Source: Mucilaginibacter sp. OK268
GTDB taxonomy: Bacteria; Bacteroidota; Bacteroidia; Sphingobacteriales; Sphingobacteriaceae
DNA length: 64,000 nucleotides
NCBI RefSeq assembly: GCF_900103125.1
Contig: NZ_FNJV01000010.1
Coordinates: 62,001-126,000 of the forward strand
Reading direction: 5' to 3'
Part shown: piece after piece, positions 44,275 through 52,638 of the stretch
Numbering within the stretch: position 1 is the stretch's first letter
Layout: every line of letters begins with the position of its first letter
The notes under the pieces: model-generated
Seen by the model: the letters and a program-made list of their open reading frames with translations, nothing else
Databases searched by the model: none
What the model was told of the DNA's origin: nothing
Position numbers and translations under genes: made by a program

Positions 44275-44913
44275 ATGGCTGTTATTGATACTACTTTAGA
44301 CGTTATTTCTACAGTATCTGGAGTATTTCCTGTGCTTGCGGCTTTATATAATTACAAACGACTCGATAAGGTATTAAAAATAGCTGCTATTTTTTTTCTT
44401 GTGGAATCTTTTTTTGATCCTATTATGTGGATCTTACCCGGATTATGGGGGATAAGTAATAATATGCCATTAATGCATATTAATATTATAGTAACTGTCA
44501 TATTCTTTACGGTTATCTATTATAAATTATTTTTAAAGTCGAGTTTTAAAAAGATTACTATTATTCTTGCAGTAATAACACTAGCTATTACATTCTATTA
44601 TAATTTTAATATGCTGGAATATCCTTCTGTTTCAAGAACAGCAGAAGGTATTATGATGATTATGCTATCGCTCTTTTATTTTTATCAACTGTTAAATCCG
44701 TTAAAGTATGTTGATATAGAGAAACAAGGGCTTTTTTGGATAAATGCGGGTGTGCTATTTTATTTTGCTGTTAATATTTTTCTTTTTATGATATTTACGC
44801 GTATTCCTCTTGGGGATAGACCTAACTATTATATCATTAACAGTGTAACTAACATTATTGCCAATATATTATATTCAATAGGATTACTTTGCAAACCACA
44901 GAAAACAACTTGA
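44275..44913 (+). CDS. Multi-pass membrane protein upstream of a histidine kinase
   Basis: 212 aa with about seven hydrophobic segments and few charged residues between them (for example VFPVLAALYNYKRL, MHINIIVTVIFFTVIYY and IIMIMLSLFYFYQLLNP-like stretches). It overlaps the kinase gene by 25 bp, so the two are coupled; it could act as the sensory membrane module for the otherwise small kinase. AT-rich compared with neighbours. Confidence 0.65.
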   Translation: MAVIDTTLDVISTVSGVFPVLAALYNYKRLDKVLKIAAIFFLVESFFDPIMWILPGLWGISNNMPLMHINIIVTVIFFTVIYYKLFLKSSFKKITIILAVITLAITFYYNFNMLEYPSVSRTAEGIMMIMLSLFYFYQLLNPLKYVDIEKQGLFWINAGVLFYFAVNIFLFMIFTRIPLGDRPNYYIINSVTNIIANILYSIGLLCKPQKTT

Positions 44914-45671
44914 TCCCGGTACTCATTATCGGAACATTAGTAGTTGTTATACTAATTACTTGTTTGTTTTTCTTCGTGATCATTTATCAGCGCAAAATGA
45001 TGAAGAATCAAGGAGAATTACGTGCATTGCATGATCAACGGCAAGGCGATTTGATGAACGCTGTTTTTGAAACACAGGAAAGCGAACGCAAGCGCCTTGC
45101 CGAAGATCTGCATGATAGCGTGGGGCAGGTACTATCAGCCATTAAGCTCAATATGCACCGGCTTGATAAAAATTGCATCAATGAAAACTCCCAGCCCCTG
45201 CTAGCAGATACCCGGAGGCTTATTGACGAAAGCATCCAGGAGATACGCAATATTATCCACAATGTTTTGCCGCCGGTACTCACCGACTATGGCTTCCTGA
45301 TAGCCCTGGAGGCCCTGGGCAATAAAGTAGAGCAGGCCACGCGTATTAAGGTAAGGTTCGAAAAAAAAATAAACGATCAGCGCTTTCCAAATGAAGTTGA
45401 GCTGGCACTATACCGAATAGCCCAGGAACTTTTTGGGAATGCCATTAAACATGCCGATGCTACCATTATCCACCTTTCGGTAAAACAGGAAGGCGATTTT
45501 ATGATCATGGAGTTTAAGGATAATGGCGTGGGGTTTAAATTAAATGAAGTAAAACAAGGCTTTGGCATCAAAAACCTGGAGAGTCGTGTACAACTCATCA
45601 ACGGCGAAATTAACATTATAAGCAAGCCCACGGCTGGTACGTTTACCACTATAAAATTAAAAATAGCATAA
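44889..45671 (+). CDS. NarL-class sensor histidine kinase
   Basis: 260 aa. One N-terminal transmembrane segment (LIPVLIIGTLVVVILITCLF), HisKA_3 dimerisation domain with the phospho-accepting His in KRLAEDLHDSVGQVLSAIKL, and an HATPase domain with ELFGNAIKHA and DNGVGF, GFGIKNLESR. No periplasmic sensor domain. The start is TTG 44889, inside the upstream gene; the first ATG in frame would drop the membrane segment. Phosphorylates the regulator at 45872. Confidence 0.85.
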   Translation: MQTTENNLIPVLIIGTLVVVILITCLFFFVIIYQRKMMKNQGELRALHDQRQGDLMNAVFETQESERKRLAEDLHDSVGQVLSAIKLNMHRLDKNCINENSQPLLADTRRLIDESIQEIRNIIHNVLPPVLTDYGFLIALEALGNKVEQATRIKVRFEKKINDQRFPNEVELALYRIAQELFGNAIKHADATIIHLSVKQEGDFMIMEFKDNGVGFKLNEVKQGFGIKNLESRVQLINGEINIISKPTAGTFTTIKLKIA

Positions 45672-45673
45672 TT

Positions 45674-45835
45674 TAGTATCAAGTCGCTAGTATCAAGTAT
45701 CAAGACATTCTTGTATGGTGCTGTATATAAAGTCGCTAATAATCGTGATGCTTGATACTAATATGTTGATTATAAGGTATATTTGTTTTAAAGCCGCGGA
45801 TAATCGTGATACTTGATACTAGCGACTTGATACTA
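45674..45835. repeat. Word-type inverted repeat (TAGTATCAAG vocabulary) between kinase and regulator
   Basis: Perfect 29-bp arms at 45674-45702 and 45807-45835, outer end TAGTATCAAGTCGCTAGTAT. A third arm-like copy lies in the loop: 45730-45760 and 45791-45821 match directly at 27 of 31 positions. It sits within a probable operon, directly after the kinase stop. Confidence 0.9.
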
Positions 45836-45871
45836 ACTATTTGCTATATTAGCCCAACTATTTGTTACACA

Positions 45872-46525
45872 ATGAGTACGATAAAATTAGGCATTATTGA
45901 TGATCATAAAATTTTCAGGAACGGATTAAAAGCAACGTTAGAAGATTGTGAGGATTTTGACCTGATATTGGAAGCATCTAATGGCAAAGAGCTGGTGGGT
46001 TTATTGGTGGATAAATCGCCGGATGTATTATTGATGGATATCAAGATGCCCGAGATGGATGGCATCCAAACTGCTGATTATGTGCATCAGCATTATAAGC
46101 ACATCAAGATCCTGGCGCTATCCATGTTTAATGAAGACAAGTACATTGTGGATATGATGAAGGCCGGGGCATCGGGCTATCTCCTGAAAAATGCCGAACC
46201 CGAGGAGATCATTGAGGCCATATCTACCGTATATCACAAGGGCTTTTACTTTAATGAACACCTGTCTATAACACTGATCAAGCAATTGGTCACAAATGAG
46301 CATAGTGATACTATTCCTAACAATAAAGCCGACCTTAATGAGCGTGAAATTGAGGTGTTAAAACTGGTTTGCCAGGAATACTCCAACCAGGAAATTGCCG
46401 ACAAAATATTCCTGAGCGTGCGAACTGTTGAAGGGTACCGGGCACGTTTGTTTGAAAAAACCTGTTCCAAAAACCTGGTAGGCCTGGTTATATACGCTAT
46501 AAAGCGTGGTATAATCAGTGTTTAG
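45872..46525 (+). CDS. NarL/FixJ-type response regulator
   Basis: 217 aa from ATG 45872 (MSTIKLGIIDDHKIFRNGLK); the longer frame reads into the word repeat. Receiver domain with DD pair, Asp acceptor in VLLMDIKMPEMDG and Lys in GYLLKNAEPEE; LuxR helix-turn-helix with LNEREIEVLKLVCQEYSNQE and IADKIFLSVRTVEGYRARL. Partner of the kinase 200 bp upstream. Targets unknown. Confidence 0.92.
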   Translation: MSTIKLGIIDDHKIFRNGLKATLEDCEDFDLILEASNGKELVGLLVDKSPDVLLMDIKMPEMDGIQTADYVHQHYKHIKILALSMFNEDKYIVDMMKAGASGYLLKNAEPEEIIEAISTVYHKGFYFNEHLSITLIKQLVTNEHSDTIPNNKADLNEREIEVLKLVCQEYSNQEIADKIFLSVRTVEGYRARLFEKTCSKNLVGLVIYAIKRGIISV

Positions 46526-46534
46526 TTTAAGTTA

Positions 46535-46800
46535 ATCCACAAAATTCACCAGCCTAAAAGCTCAACAGGAGGCACCTACGGAGCCAAAGAACCTGCTCTT
46601 TTAGCGCTATAAACATGCGGCCCCGCTGGGGCCGGCAATGCTTTATCCTATAGTAGAATACCAGGCCTGCCATTTGGCCTCATAAGGCCTCCTGTTTATA
46701 GTTAAAGATATACCAGGCCTACCATTCGACCTCATAGAGGCCCCCTGTTTATAGTTAAAATTTAAAGAAATCGTGGACTCCAGCGGAGTCTCCTGATGAT
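46535..46800. repeat. Array of diverged hairpin units with CCTGTTTATAG linkers
   Basis: Two adjacent 52-53-bp units at 46658-46709 and 46710-46762 both read ATACCAGGCCT...CCTCCTGTTTATAGTTAAA or close. Before them lies a palindrome GCGGCCCCGCTGGGGCCGGC (about 46617); after them GACTCCAGCGGAGTC (about 46776). Units look like the CTCC-loop-GGAG dispersed repeat common in Bacteroidota. Not a CRISPR: unit spacing is zero and there are no unique spacers. Confidence 0.65.
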
Positions 46801-46877
46801 AAACTTGCTTTCCAGGTGCTGTTTAGTCCACATTTAGATTTTGTGGGGTAACTTAAACTGTATAGTAGCCTTTGGTG

Positions 46878-47774
46878 TTAAGCAGATAGTTTTTTATCGC
46901 CGTTGAGCAGGTTACGCATAAATCTTTTGCGGTAATTCAAAGGGCTCAGGTGCATTTTAGCCTTAAACATCTTGTAAAAGTGCGATACATCGCCAAATCC
47001 GCTTTCAAACGATATTTCTGATATGGGCTTATCTGTTTGTACCAGCTGCTGTATGGCATAGTTCAGCCTGTACTCAATAATGGTTTCCATAAATGTTTTA
47101 CGGGTAACCTTTTTAAAGTACTTGCAAAACGCGTTGGTGGTCATGTTAGCTATGCTTGCCGCAGCATCCAATGAAACCTGCTTTCTGAAATTTTCAACCA
47201 GGTAAGCCAATACCGGATTTATCCGCTCACGCTCGGCCAGGGAGCGCTCAGCTATCACCCGGTGCTGATCAAGCAATATATACTCGTCAGACGAAGCCAT
47301 ACGTTGTAATATTTCCAGCAGGGATATCAGTATCCTGAAATTGCTCTTCTCATTAGCCAGGCTCAACAAAAGTTCTTTTACCTCCTTCTGGGTATCGGAG
47401 TGAAATAAAATGCCGCTGCCGCTTTTTTGAAAAAGCTTTTTAATATGCTGTAATTCAAATTTGTTAAAAAACTCATCGCCCAAAAAAGCATCGTTAAACT
47501 GTATCACGATAGCGCTGGCGTCCTCAATAGGTATTTCTCCGGATTCCAGTTTCCAACAGTGCGGAAGATTGGGGCCAAGCAATACCAGATCGCCAGAAAC
47601 AAAATCTTCCATGTGGCTGCCCACATAGCGTTTGCCGGTGCCTCTTATAACACATGTCAGTTCGTATTCATCATGAAAATGGTAAGGGGCATCAAATGCC
47701 AGTTTATCAAATTTCCTGACGAGGAATGATTGACTGTTTGCGGGCTGAAGGACTTCGTAAGAGGCTTTGATCAT
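46878..47774 (-). CDS. AraC family transcriptional regulator
   Basis: 298 aa. N-terminal cupin sensor domain (PYHFHDEYELTCVIRGTGKR, DLVLLGPNLPHCWK) and C-terminal double helix-turn-helix with SLDAAASIANMTTNAFCKYF and ISEISFESGFGDVSHFYKMF. Divergent from the PhyH dioxygenase 126 bp away, which it probably regulates in response to a small ligand. Confidence 0.9.
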   Translation of the reverse strand: MIKASYEVLQPANSQSFLVRKFDKLAFDAPYHFHDEYELTCVIRGTGKRYVGSHMEDFVSGDLVLLGPNLPHCWKLESGEIPIEDASAIVIQFNDAFLGDEFFNKFELQHIKKLFQKSGSGILFHSDTQKEVKELLLSLANEKSNFRILISLLEILQRMASSDEYILLDQHRVIAERSLAERERINPVLAYLVENFRKQVSLDAAASIANMTTNAFCKYFKKVTRKTFMETIIEYRLNYAIQQLVQTDKPISEISFESGFGDVSHFYKMFKAKMHLSPLNYRKRFMRNLLNGDKKLSA

Positions 47775-47900
47775 TGCATATTTTAACGTAAAGTAATGAA
47801 TTTTATTGGGTGGTGGATAATATACGCCACTTTCCTGCCATTCATTTCATTTTTTTTTATATAAAGATAAGCTTCCTTTGAAAAAAAAGCTAATAAAATT

Positions 47901-48722
47901 ATGATTAGTGCATTTACTTATCTGCCTGGGCTGGATGATCTTAAGAAATTATCAGCCGAAAACATCCAGGAATTCCTTGAAAAAGGGCATACCTTAATAA
48001 AAAACGTACTTTCAGAAGAGGAGGTAAAGGCCTACAGGCCTGTGATTGTGGGTGCTGCAGAAAGATATAATACGGAAAAACGTAAACTGGAAGAAAGGGA
48101 TACTTACGGCAAGGCGTTTTTACAGATCATGAACTTGTGGCGGGTTGATGCGGACAGTAAAAAGTTTGTTACTGCCAAACGGATGGCAAAAATAGCGGCT
48201 GATTTGATGGGGGTTGACAATGTGAGGATTTATCATGATCAGGCTTTGTTCAAGGAGCCAGGCGGTGGGCCTACCCCCTGGCATCAGGATCAGTACTATT
48301 GGCCTATTGATACTCATAATACGGTAACCATGTGGATGCCTTTGGTTGATATTGATGTAGATATGGGTATGCTAACTTTTGCTTCGGGATCATATATTAA
48401 CGGCGCCGTTTTTAATCATGAAATTTCTGATGAATCGGAAACGTTATTTGATGATTATGTGAAGGAAAAGCAATTTGAAATTAGTAGGGCCAACACCATG
48501 AAGGCCGGTGATGCCACCTGGCATCGGGGTTTTACCATACACAACGCGCCGGGTAATAATTCTGATCAGATGCGCGAGGTAATGACCATTATTTATGTGG
48601 CCGATGGGGCCCGGATAACTCCGTACAAAAACGAATGGCAAAAAAATGACCATCACAAATGGCTCATGGGCAAACCTATAGGCGGACTGATCGACTCGGA
48701 ATTGAACCCGAAATTATTATAA
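47901..48722 (+). CDS. Phytanoyl-CoA dioxygenase family protein
   Basis: 273 aa Fe(II)/2-oxoglutarate-dependent oxygenase. Iron site HxD in TPWHQDQYYWPIDT and distal His in ATWHRGFTIHNAP with the following Arg (MREVMTIIY). Substrate unknown. Divergent from an AraC regulator, a common pair in Bacteroidota, and converging on egtD with a 108-bp TGTAAACC element between. Confidence 0.88.
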   Translation: MISAFTYLPGLDDLKKLSAENIQEFLEKGHTLIKNVLSEEEVKAYRPVIVGAAERYNTEKRKLEERDTYGKAFLQIMNLWRVDADSKKFVTAKRMAKIAADLMGVDNVRIYHDQALFKEPGGGPTPWHQDQYYWPIDTHNTVTMWMPLVDIDVDMGMLTFASGSYINGAVFNHEISDESETLFDDYVKEKQFEISRANTMKAGDATWHRGFTIHNAPGNNSDQMREVMTIIYVADGARITPYKNEWQKNDHHKWLMGKPIGGLIDSELNPKLL

Positions 48723-48757
48723 TATTTTTGTCTGAACCATGATTTTCTGGTTATAGG

Positions 48758-48865
48758 ATGGTTTACACTGTAAACCCACTATTCGATGATAAATATAATT
48801 AATTTATTGACTATTAATTAGTTATATTTATGTTAACCATAAAAAGTGTAAACCATGTAAACCCA
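48758..48865. repeat. 108-bp TGTAAACC element, copy B
   Basis: Left 21 bp: ATGGTTTACACTGTAAACCC plus A, a palindrome. Right 21 bp: AGTGTAAACCATGTAAACCC plus A. Left 12 bp (ATGGTTTACACT) is the exact inverse of 48845-48856; GTAAACCCA follows in direct orientation at both ends. Length and layout equal copy A at 7926-8033, while the 66-bp AT-rich centre differs. Confidence 0.75.
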
Positions 48866-48899
48866 CCTTTACGATAAAATGGCCCGGCTGTTCAAACAA

Positions 48900-49892
48900 T
48901 TAGGCGGCTACCCAAATAGCGTCAATAAACCATTTTTTGGTATCAAAGAATTGCCCTACCGGCACAAATCCCGTATTGATAGCTATTTGATCGGCTTGCA
49001 TAATGGTGAATTTCTGAGATATCTCCATATAAATATACTCGTCTTTTAAAAAGCCGATAGTTTCTTTACCATTAATGGTTACCTGCTGATCAACGGTACT
49101 GATCAGATAGCTTTTACAGGCTCCTGTTTCCGGATCATAGGTAGGGTAATGTTCAAATTTAGAGATATCAAAATTGGAGTTTAGTTCACGGTTAATACGC
49201 TCCAGCAGATTTAGGTTAAACCGTTTGGTAATACCTTCTTTGTCGTTATAAGCAGCCAGCACAACTTTAGGGTCTTTTTTAAGATCCATCCCAATCAAGG
49301 CCATATCGCCGGGTGATAAATGTTTACGCAATTCCCTGCAAAATTCAATAGCATCATTTATAGGCATGTTGCCAATATTCGATCCCAGGAACAAAACCAC
49401 CTTGCGCCTGGAAGAAATAGAGGCTGCTTTGGTGAGCATATGAAAATATTCGCCGTTTAGCCCTGTAATTTGCAGGCCCGGTAAAGTAACGGGCAAGGTC
49501 ATGTTCAGATAGGCTATTACATTTTCTGAAATATCGATAGGCAGATAGGTGAAATCAGCCTTTTTCTCCAGTAAATATTTAAGCAGGTAAGTTGATTTAG
49601 TAGCATCCCCTGCGCCTAATTCAATCAGGTCGAAGGCGTCGCCTTCGGCAATAAGGGCATCTGCAATTTCGGCGGTTTTTTCAGAAAATATCTCCAACTC
49701 ACAATCGGTTGGATAATATTCCGGGCTGTTCATGAGTTCCTGAAAAAGCTTATCGCCATTGGCGTCATAAAAATATTTTGAATTTAACCGCTTTGGTGTT
49801 GATTTTAAACCGGTTATTACATCGTTGAAAAACAAATCGGTTTTTGTTTTTGATGGGCCGTTCAAGTCCGTATGTGCTAAGGTTGAGTCCAT
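48900..49892 (-). CDS. egtD: L-histidine N-alpha-methyltransferase
   Basis: 330 aa from ATG 49892 (MDSTLAHTDLNG); the longer frame starts at a TTG. Makes hercynine from histidine with three SAM. EgtD landmarks: SKYFYDANGDKLFQELMNSP, EYYPTDCELEIF, SAM site LIELGAGDATKSTYLL, FLGSNIGNM and GMDLKKDPKVVLAAYND. Second step partner EgtB is 18 bp upstream in the same operon. Confidence 0.94.
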   Translation of the reverse strand: MDSTLAHTDLNGPSKTKTDLFFNDVITGLKSTPKRLNSKYFYDANGDKLFQELMNSPEYYPTDCELEIFSEKTAEIADALIAEGDAFDLIELGAGDATKSTYLLKYLLEKKADFTYLPIDISENVIAYLNMTLPVTLPGLQITGLNGEYFHMLTKAASISSRRKVVLFLGSNIGNMPINDAIEFCRELRKHLSPGDMALIGMDLKKDPKVVLAAYNDKEGITKRFNLNLLERINRELNSNFDISKFEHYPTYDPETGACKSYLISTVDQQVTINGKETIGFLKDEYIYMEISQKFTIMQADQIAINTGFVPVGQFFDTKKWFIDAIWVAA

Positions 49893-49910
49893 ATCTCCGT
49901 ATTTATGCAA

Positions 49911-51059
49911 TTACCTTGCAAGCCTGATGCCAGTAAATTGCCAGCGTAAATTTGTTTGAAAAAAATTGCGATAAGTAATGCGGCTATGCCCCGGAGATGT
50001 AGCTTCCGAAGCACCTCGCAATACTTTTTGGTTCACCATAAATTTGCCGTTATACTCGCCAATGGCGCCCGGGGCTTTCGCAAAGCCAGGGTAAGGCAGG
50101 TAAGAGCTTTCTGTCCACTCCCAGCTTTTGCCCCAGCTAAATTGTGTTGCCGCGGCTTCCCATTCAAACTCGGTAGGTAAACGAAGGCCTTTCCACGAGG
50201 CATACGCGTAAGCTTCAAAATAACAGATATGGCATACCGGATTGTTCGGGTTAAGCAATTCCAGGCCGTGGAAAGTATAATTATGCCATTCCTCATCAAT
50301 TAAATGCCAGTAAAGCGGTGATTCGACCTTGTTGGTTTTAACCCAATCCCATCCCTCGGCGTGCCAATGACGGAAATCATGATAGCCCCCGCTATTGATA
50401 AACTCCAGATACTCGGCATTGGTTACCAGGTTTGGGTTTATTTCATAACTATTCAAATAAACCTTATGCCGGTTTAGTTCATTGTCAAAACAAAATCCCT
50501 CACCGGTAAACCCTATCTCATAAATGCCTTCGTTTATTTTAATAAAATCAGTTTCCACGGCTTCTACCTTTGGAGAGTGGTAGCCGCTTGAATATGGCGG
50601 AAACAAAGGATTATGACCTAAAATATATTTAATGTCGGTTAGTAATAGTTCCTGGTGTTGTTCTTCGTGATTGAAGCCCAGTATCAGGAGCTCTTTAACA
50701 TCCGCAGTAGGTTCCACGCTTAAAAATCTTTCCATGGCCTCATCTACATAAGCCCTGTATTGGTAAATATCGTTAACCGTTGGGCGGCTTAAATTGCCCC
50801 TGTCTGTACGAATAACGCGATTACCAACAGTTTCGTAATAGCTGTTGAATACATAATTGTAGTTAGGATTGAATTCCTGGTAGCCCATAAAATAAGGCTT
50901 TAGAATAAAAGTTTCAAAAAACCAGGTAGTGTGACCGATGTGCCATTTAGGCGGACTAACGTCAACAACAGGTTGCACCACGTAGTCTTCCGTTTGCAAA
51001 GGACTGCAAATATATTCGGTACGCTGACGCACTTTTTTATAACAATCAACTAAATTCAT
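49911..51059 (-). CDS. egtB: Ergothioneine sulfoxide synthase
   Basis: 382 aa non-heme iron enzyme joining hercynine with a thiol (cysteine or gamma-Glu-Cys). DinB-like N-domain with iron His in KWHIGHTTWFFE and HEEQHQELLLTDI; C-terminal formylglycine-generating-like domain with RLPTEFEWEAAA and RGASEATSPGHSRITYRN. No egtA or egtC is seen in the window, which hints that cysteine may be used directly; no EgtE lyase is recognised either. ATG 51059, 4 bp after egtU stop. Confidence 0.93.
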   Translation of the reverse strand: MNLVDCYKKVRQRTEYICSPLQTEDYVVQPVVDVSPPKWHIGHTTWFFETFILKPYFMGYQEFNPNYNYVFNSYYETVGNRVIRTDRGNLSRPTVNDIYQYRAYVDEAMERFLSVEPTADVKELLILGFNHEEQHQELLLTDIKYILGHNPLFPPYSSGYHSPKVEAVETDFIKINEGIYEIGFTGEGFCFDNELNRHKVYLNSYEINPNLVTNAEYLEFINSGGYHDFRHWHAEGWDWVKTNKVESPLYWHLIDEEWHNYTFHGLELLNPNNPVCHICYFEAYAYASWKGLRLPTEFEWEAAATQFSWGKSWEWTESSYLPYPGFAKAPGAIGEYNGKFMVNQKVLRGASEATSPGHSRITYRNFFQTNLRWQFTGIRLAR

Positions 51060-51063
51060 GGAA

Positions 51064-52638
51064 CTATTTACTATTCAAATATCGTTTGAGGTTAGAAATT
51101 GTTTTAATATTTAAACTTTTGGCCTGTTGCTCTCTCATCATTAAAGCATAAGCGTTATTAAACCCGATGGGCTTTAGCCAGCTTATCTGGTACTGTTTTT
51201 TAAATTCCCGCTGCACATAATTGTAAGTACTATCCTTATTTTTTGTTACCTCATTTATTGTTTTTGCTGAGGCTTGTAATATGGCCAGTAAACCAGTGCC
51301 CGTGTATTCCGGATAAAAATCTATCTGGTCATTAGTTAAAGCATCAAAGCAAATTTTGGTACCACCCAGTCCTGTTTTTGTTGATACATCATAATTGGTA
51401 TATCCTTTTATAAGCATGCTGTACATATTGGCCAGTATATATTGTTCGCCAAATATTTTAGAGCCGATGCGTACAATATTCTCTTCATTGCTCTTGCGGG
51501 CTGGTTTAAACAGTTTATGGTTTACTAAAAAGTCTTTGGCCACCCTTTCAGGGCTTTGGTGAAGATAGTCAGTACGGTAATTTAAATCGGTCATCACGGA
51601 ATCATTTATTTTGCCGGATAGCAAATTCAGTGTTTTTTCCAACTCGGGGAATTTCTTCAATGCATCGTCCCTTACAATAGGCGCGGCATAATAAGGTGGG
51701 AATATGCCTTTATCATCATTCAAAACTACCAGGCCGTAAGCTTTTAACCGTCCGTCGGTAGAATATCCGCTGATCACATCCAATTCTTTTTCATAAGCAG
51801 CCTTGTACATTACGGCATCGCTTATCACAATGGTATGTATCTTTAAACCGTATTTACTCTCCAGCCCCAGGTTGCCATCCTGCCGACCCATAAACTCGGG
51901 TGTAAAGCCCGCTGTGAGTTTACTGCCGTATGCAGTAGGAATAAAATAAAAAGATGATAGCAAGAGCAATACAACGGGCAAAGCATAACTACTGCGTTTT
52001 AATTTCCTGAAATTGAGCTTTTGTACCAGTGATAGCAGGAAATCGAAAATAATGGCCAGTAAAGCTGCCGGGATAGCTCCGGCCAAGATCATATTGGTAT
52101 TATTAAGCGATATGCCGCCGAAAATAAACTCGCCTAAGCCGCCCGCTGCTATGAAAGACGCCAATGTTGCCACACCCACATTGATGACCGTAGCGGTGCG
52201 GATACCCGCCAAAATAACAGGCATAGCCAGGGGTAGCTCTACCTTGATCAATATTTGCCATTTACTCATGCCCATGGCCATTGCCGCTTCTTTCACCGCG
52301 GCGTCGATACCGGTAATGCCGGTATAGGTATTCCGGATGATGGGAAGTAGGGCATACAATAACAAAGCAACAATGGCTGGTTTTGGTCCAATGCCCAACA
52401 GGGGGATCATAAAGCCCAGCAGGGCTATACTCGGGATGGTTTGCAATATCCCGGCAAAGCCCAAAACAGTACCGGAAAGCTTTCTTTTGCGGGCGATAAT
52501 AATACCCAGGGGCAAACCCACAAGCACCGCGAAAAAGAGCGAAATAAAGGTAAGCCCGATGTGCTGCATGGTTTGTACAGCCAGCTTATCGGCCTGCTGC
52601 TGCATGAATTCCAGTAAGGTTTGCTGATGTTCATTCAT
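51064..52638 (-). CDS. ABC permease fused to substrate-binding domain, EgtU-like (OpuCB/OpuCC type)
   Basis: 524 aa from ATG 52638 (MNEHQQTLLEF); the upstream extension overlaps the ATPase gene too far. Residues about 20-215 are a BPD-type permease with EAAMAMGMSKWQILIKVELP (EAA loop). After another membrane segment (about 232-255), residues 260-524 form an OpuAC-type binding domain (ANMYSMLIKGYTNYDVSTKT, DFYPEYTGTGLLAI). Such fusions are known for glycine-betaine uptake and, as EgtU, for ergothioneine. Its position directly before egtB-egtD favours ergothioneine; sequence alone does not decide. Confidence 0.82.
   Translation of the reverse strand: MNEHQQTLLEFMQQQADKLAVQTMQHIGLTFISLFFAVLVGLPLGIIIARKRKLSGTVLGFAGILQTIPSIALLGFMIPLLGIGPKPAIVALLLYALLPIIRNTYTGITGIDAAVKEAAMAMGMSKWQILIKVELPLAMPVILAGIRTATVINVGVATLASFIAAGGLGEFIFGGISLNNTNMILAGAIPAALLAIIFDFLLSLVQKLNFRKLKRSSYALPVVLLLLSSFYFIPTAYGSKLTAGFTPEFMGRQDGNLGLESKYGLKIHTIVISDAVMYKAAYEKELDVISGYSTDGRLKAYGLVVLNDDKGIFPPYYAAPIVRDDALKKFPELEKTLNLLSGKINDSVMTDLNYRTDYLHQSPERVAKDFLVNHKLFKPARKSNEENIVRIGSKIFGEQYILANMYSMLIKGYTNYDVSTKTGLGGTKICFDALTNDQIDFYPEYTGTGLLAILQASAKTINEVTKNKDSTYNYVQREFKKQYQISWLKPIGFNNAYALMMREQQAKSLNIKTISNLKRYLNSK

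Noticed and set aside
46658..46762. Tandem 52-bp units considered as a CRISPR
   Set aside because: Only two to four imperfect units, no spacers between them, no cas genes nearby.
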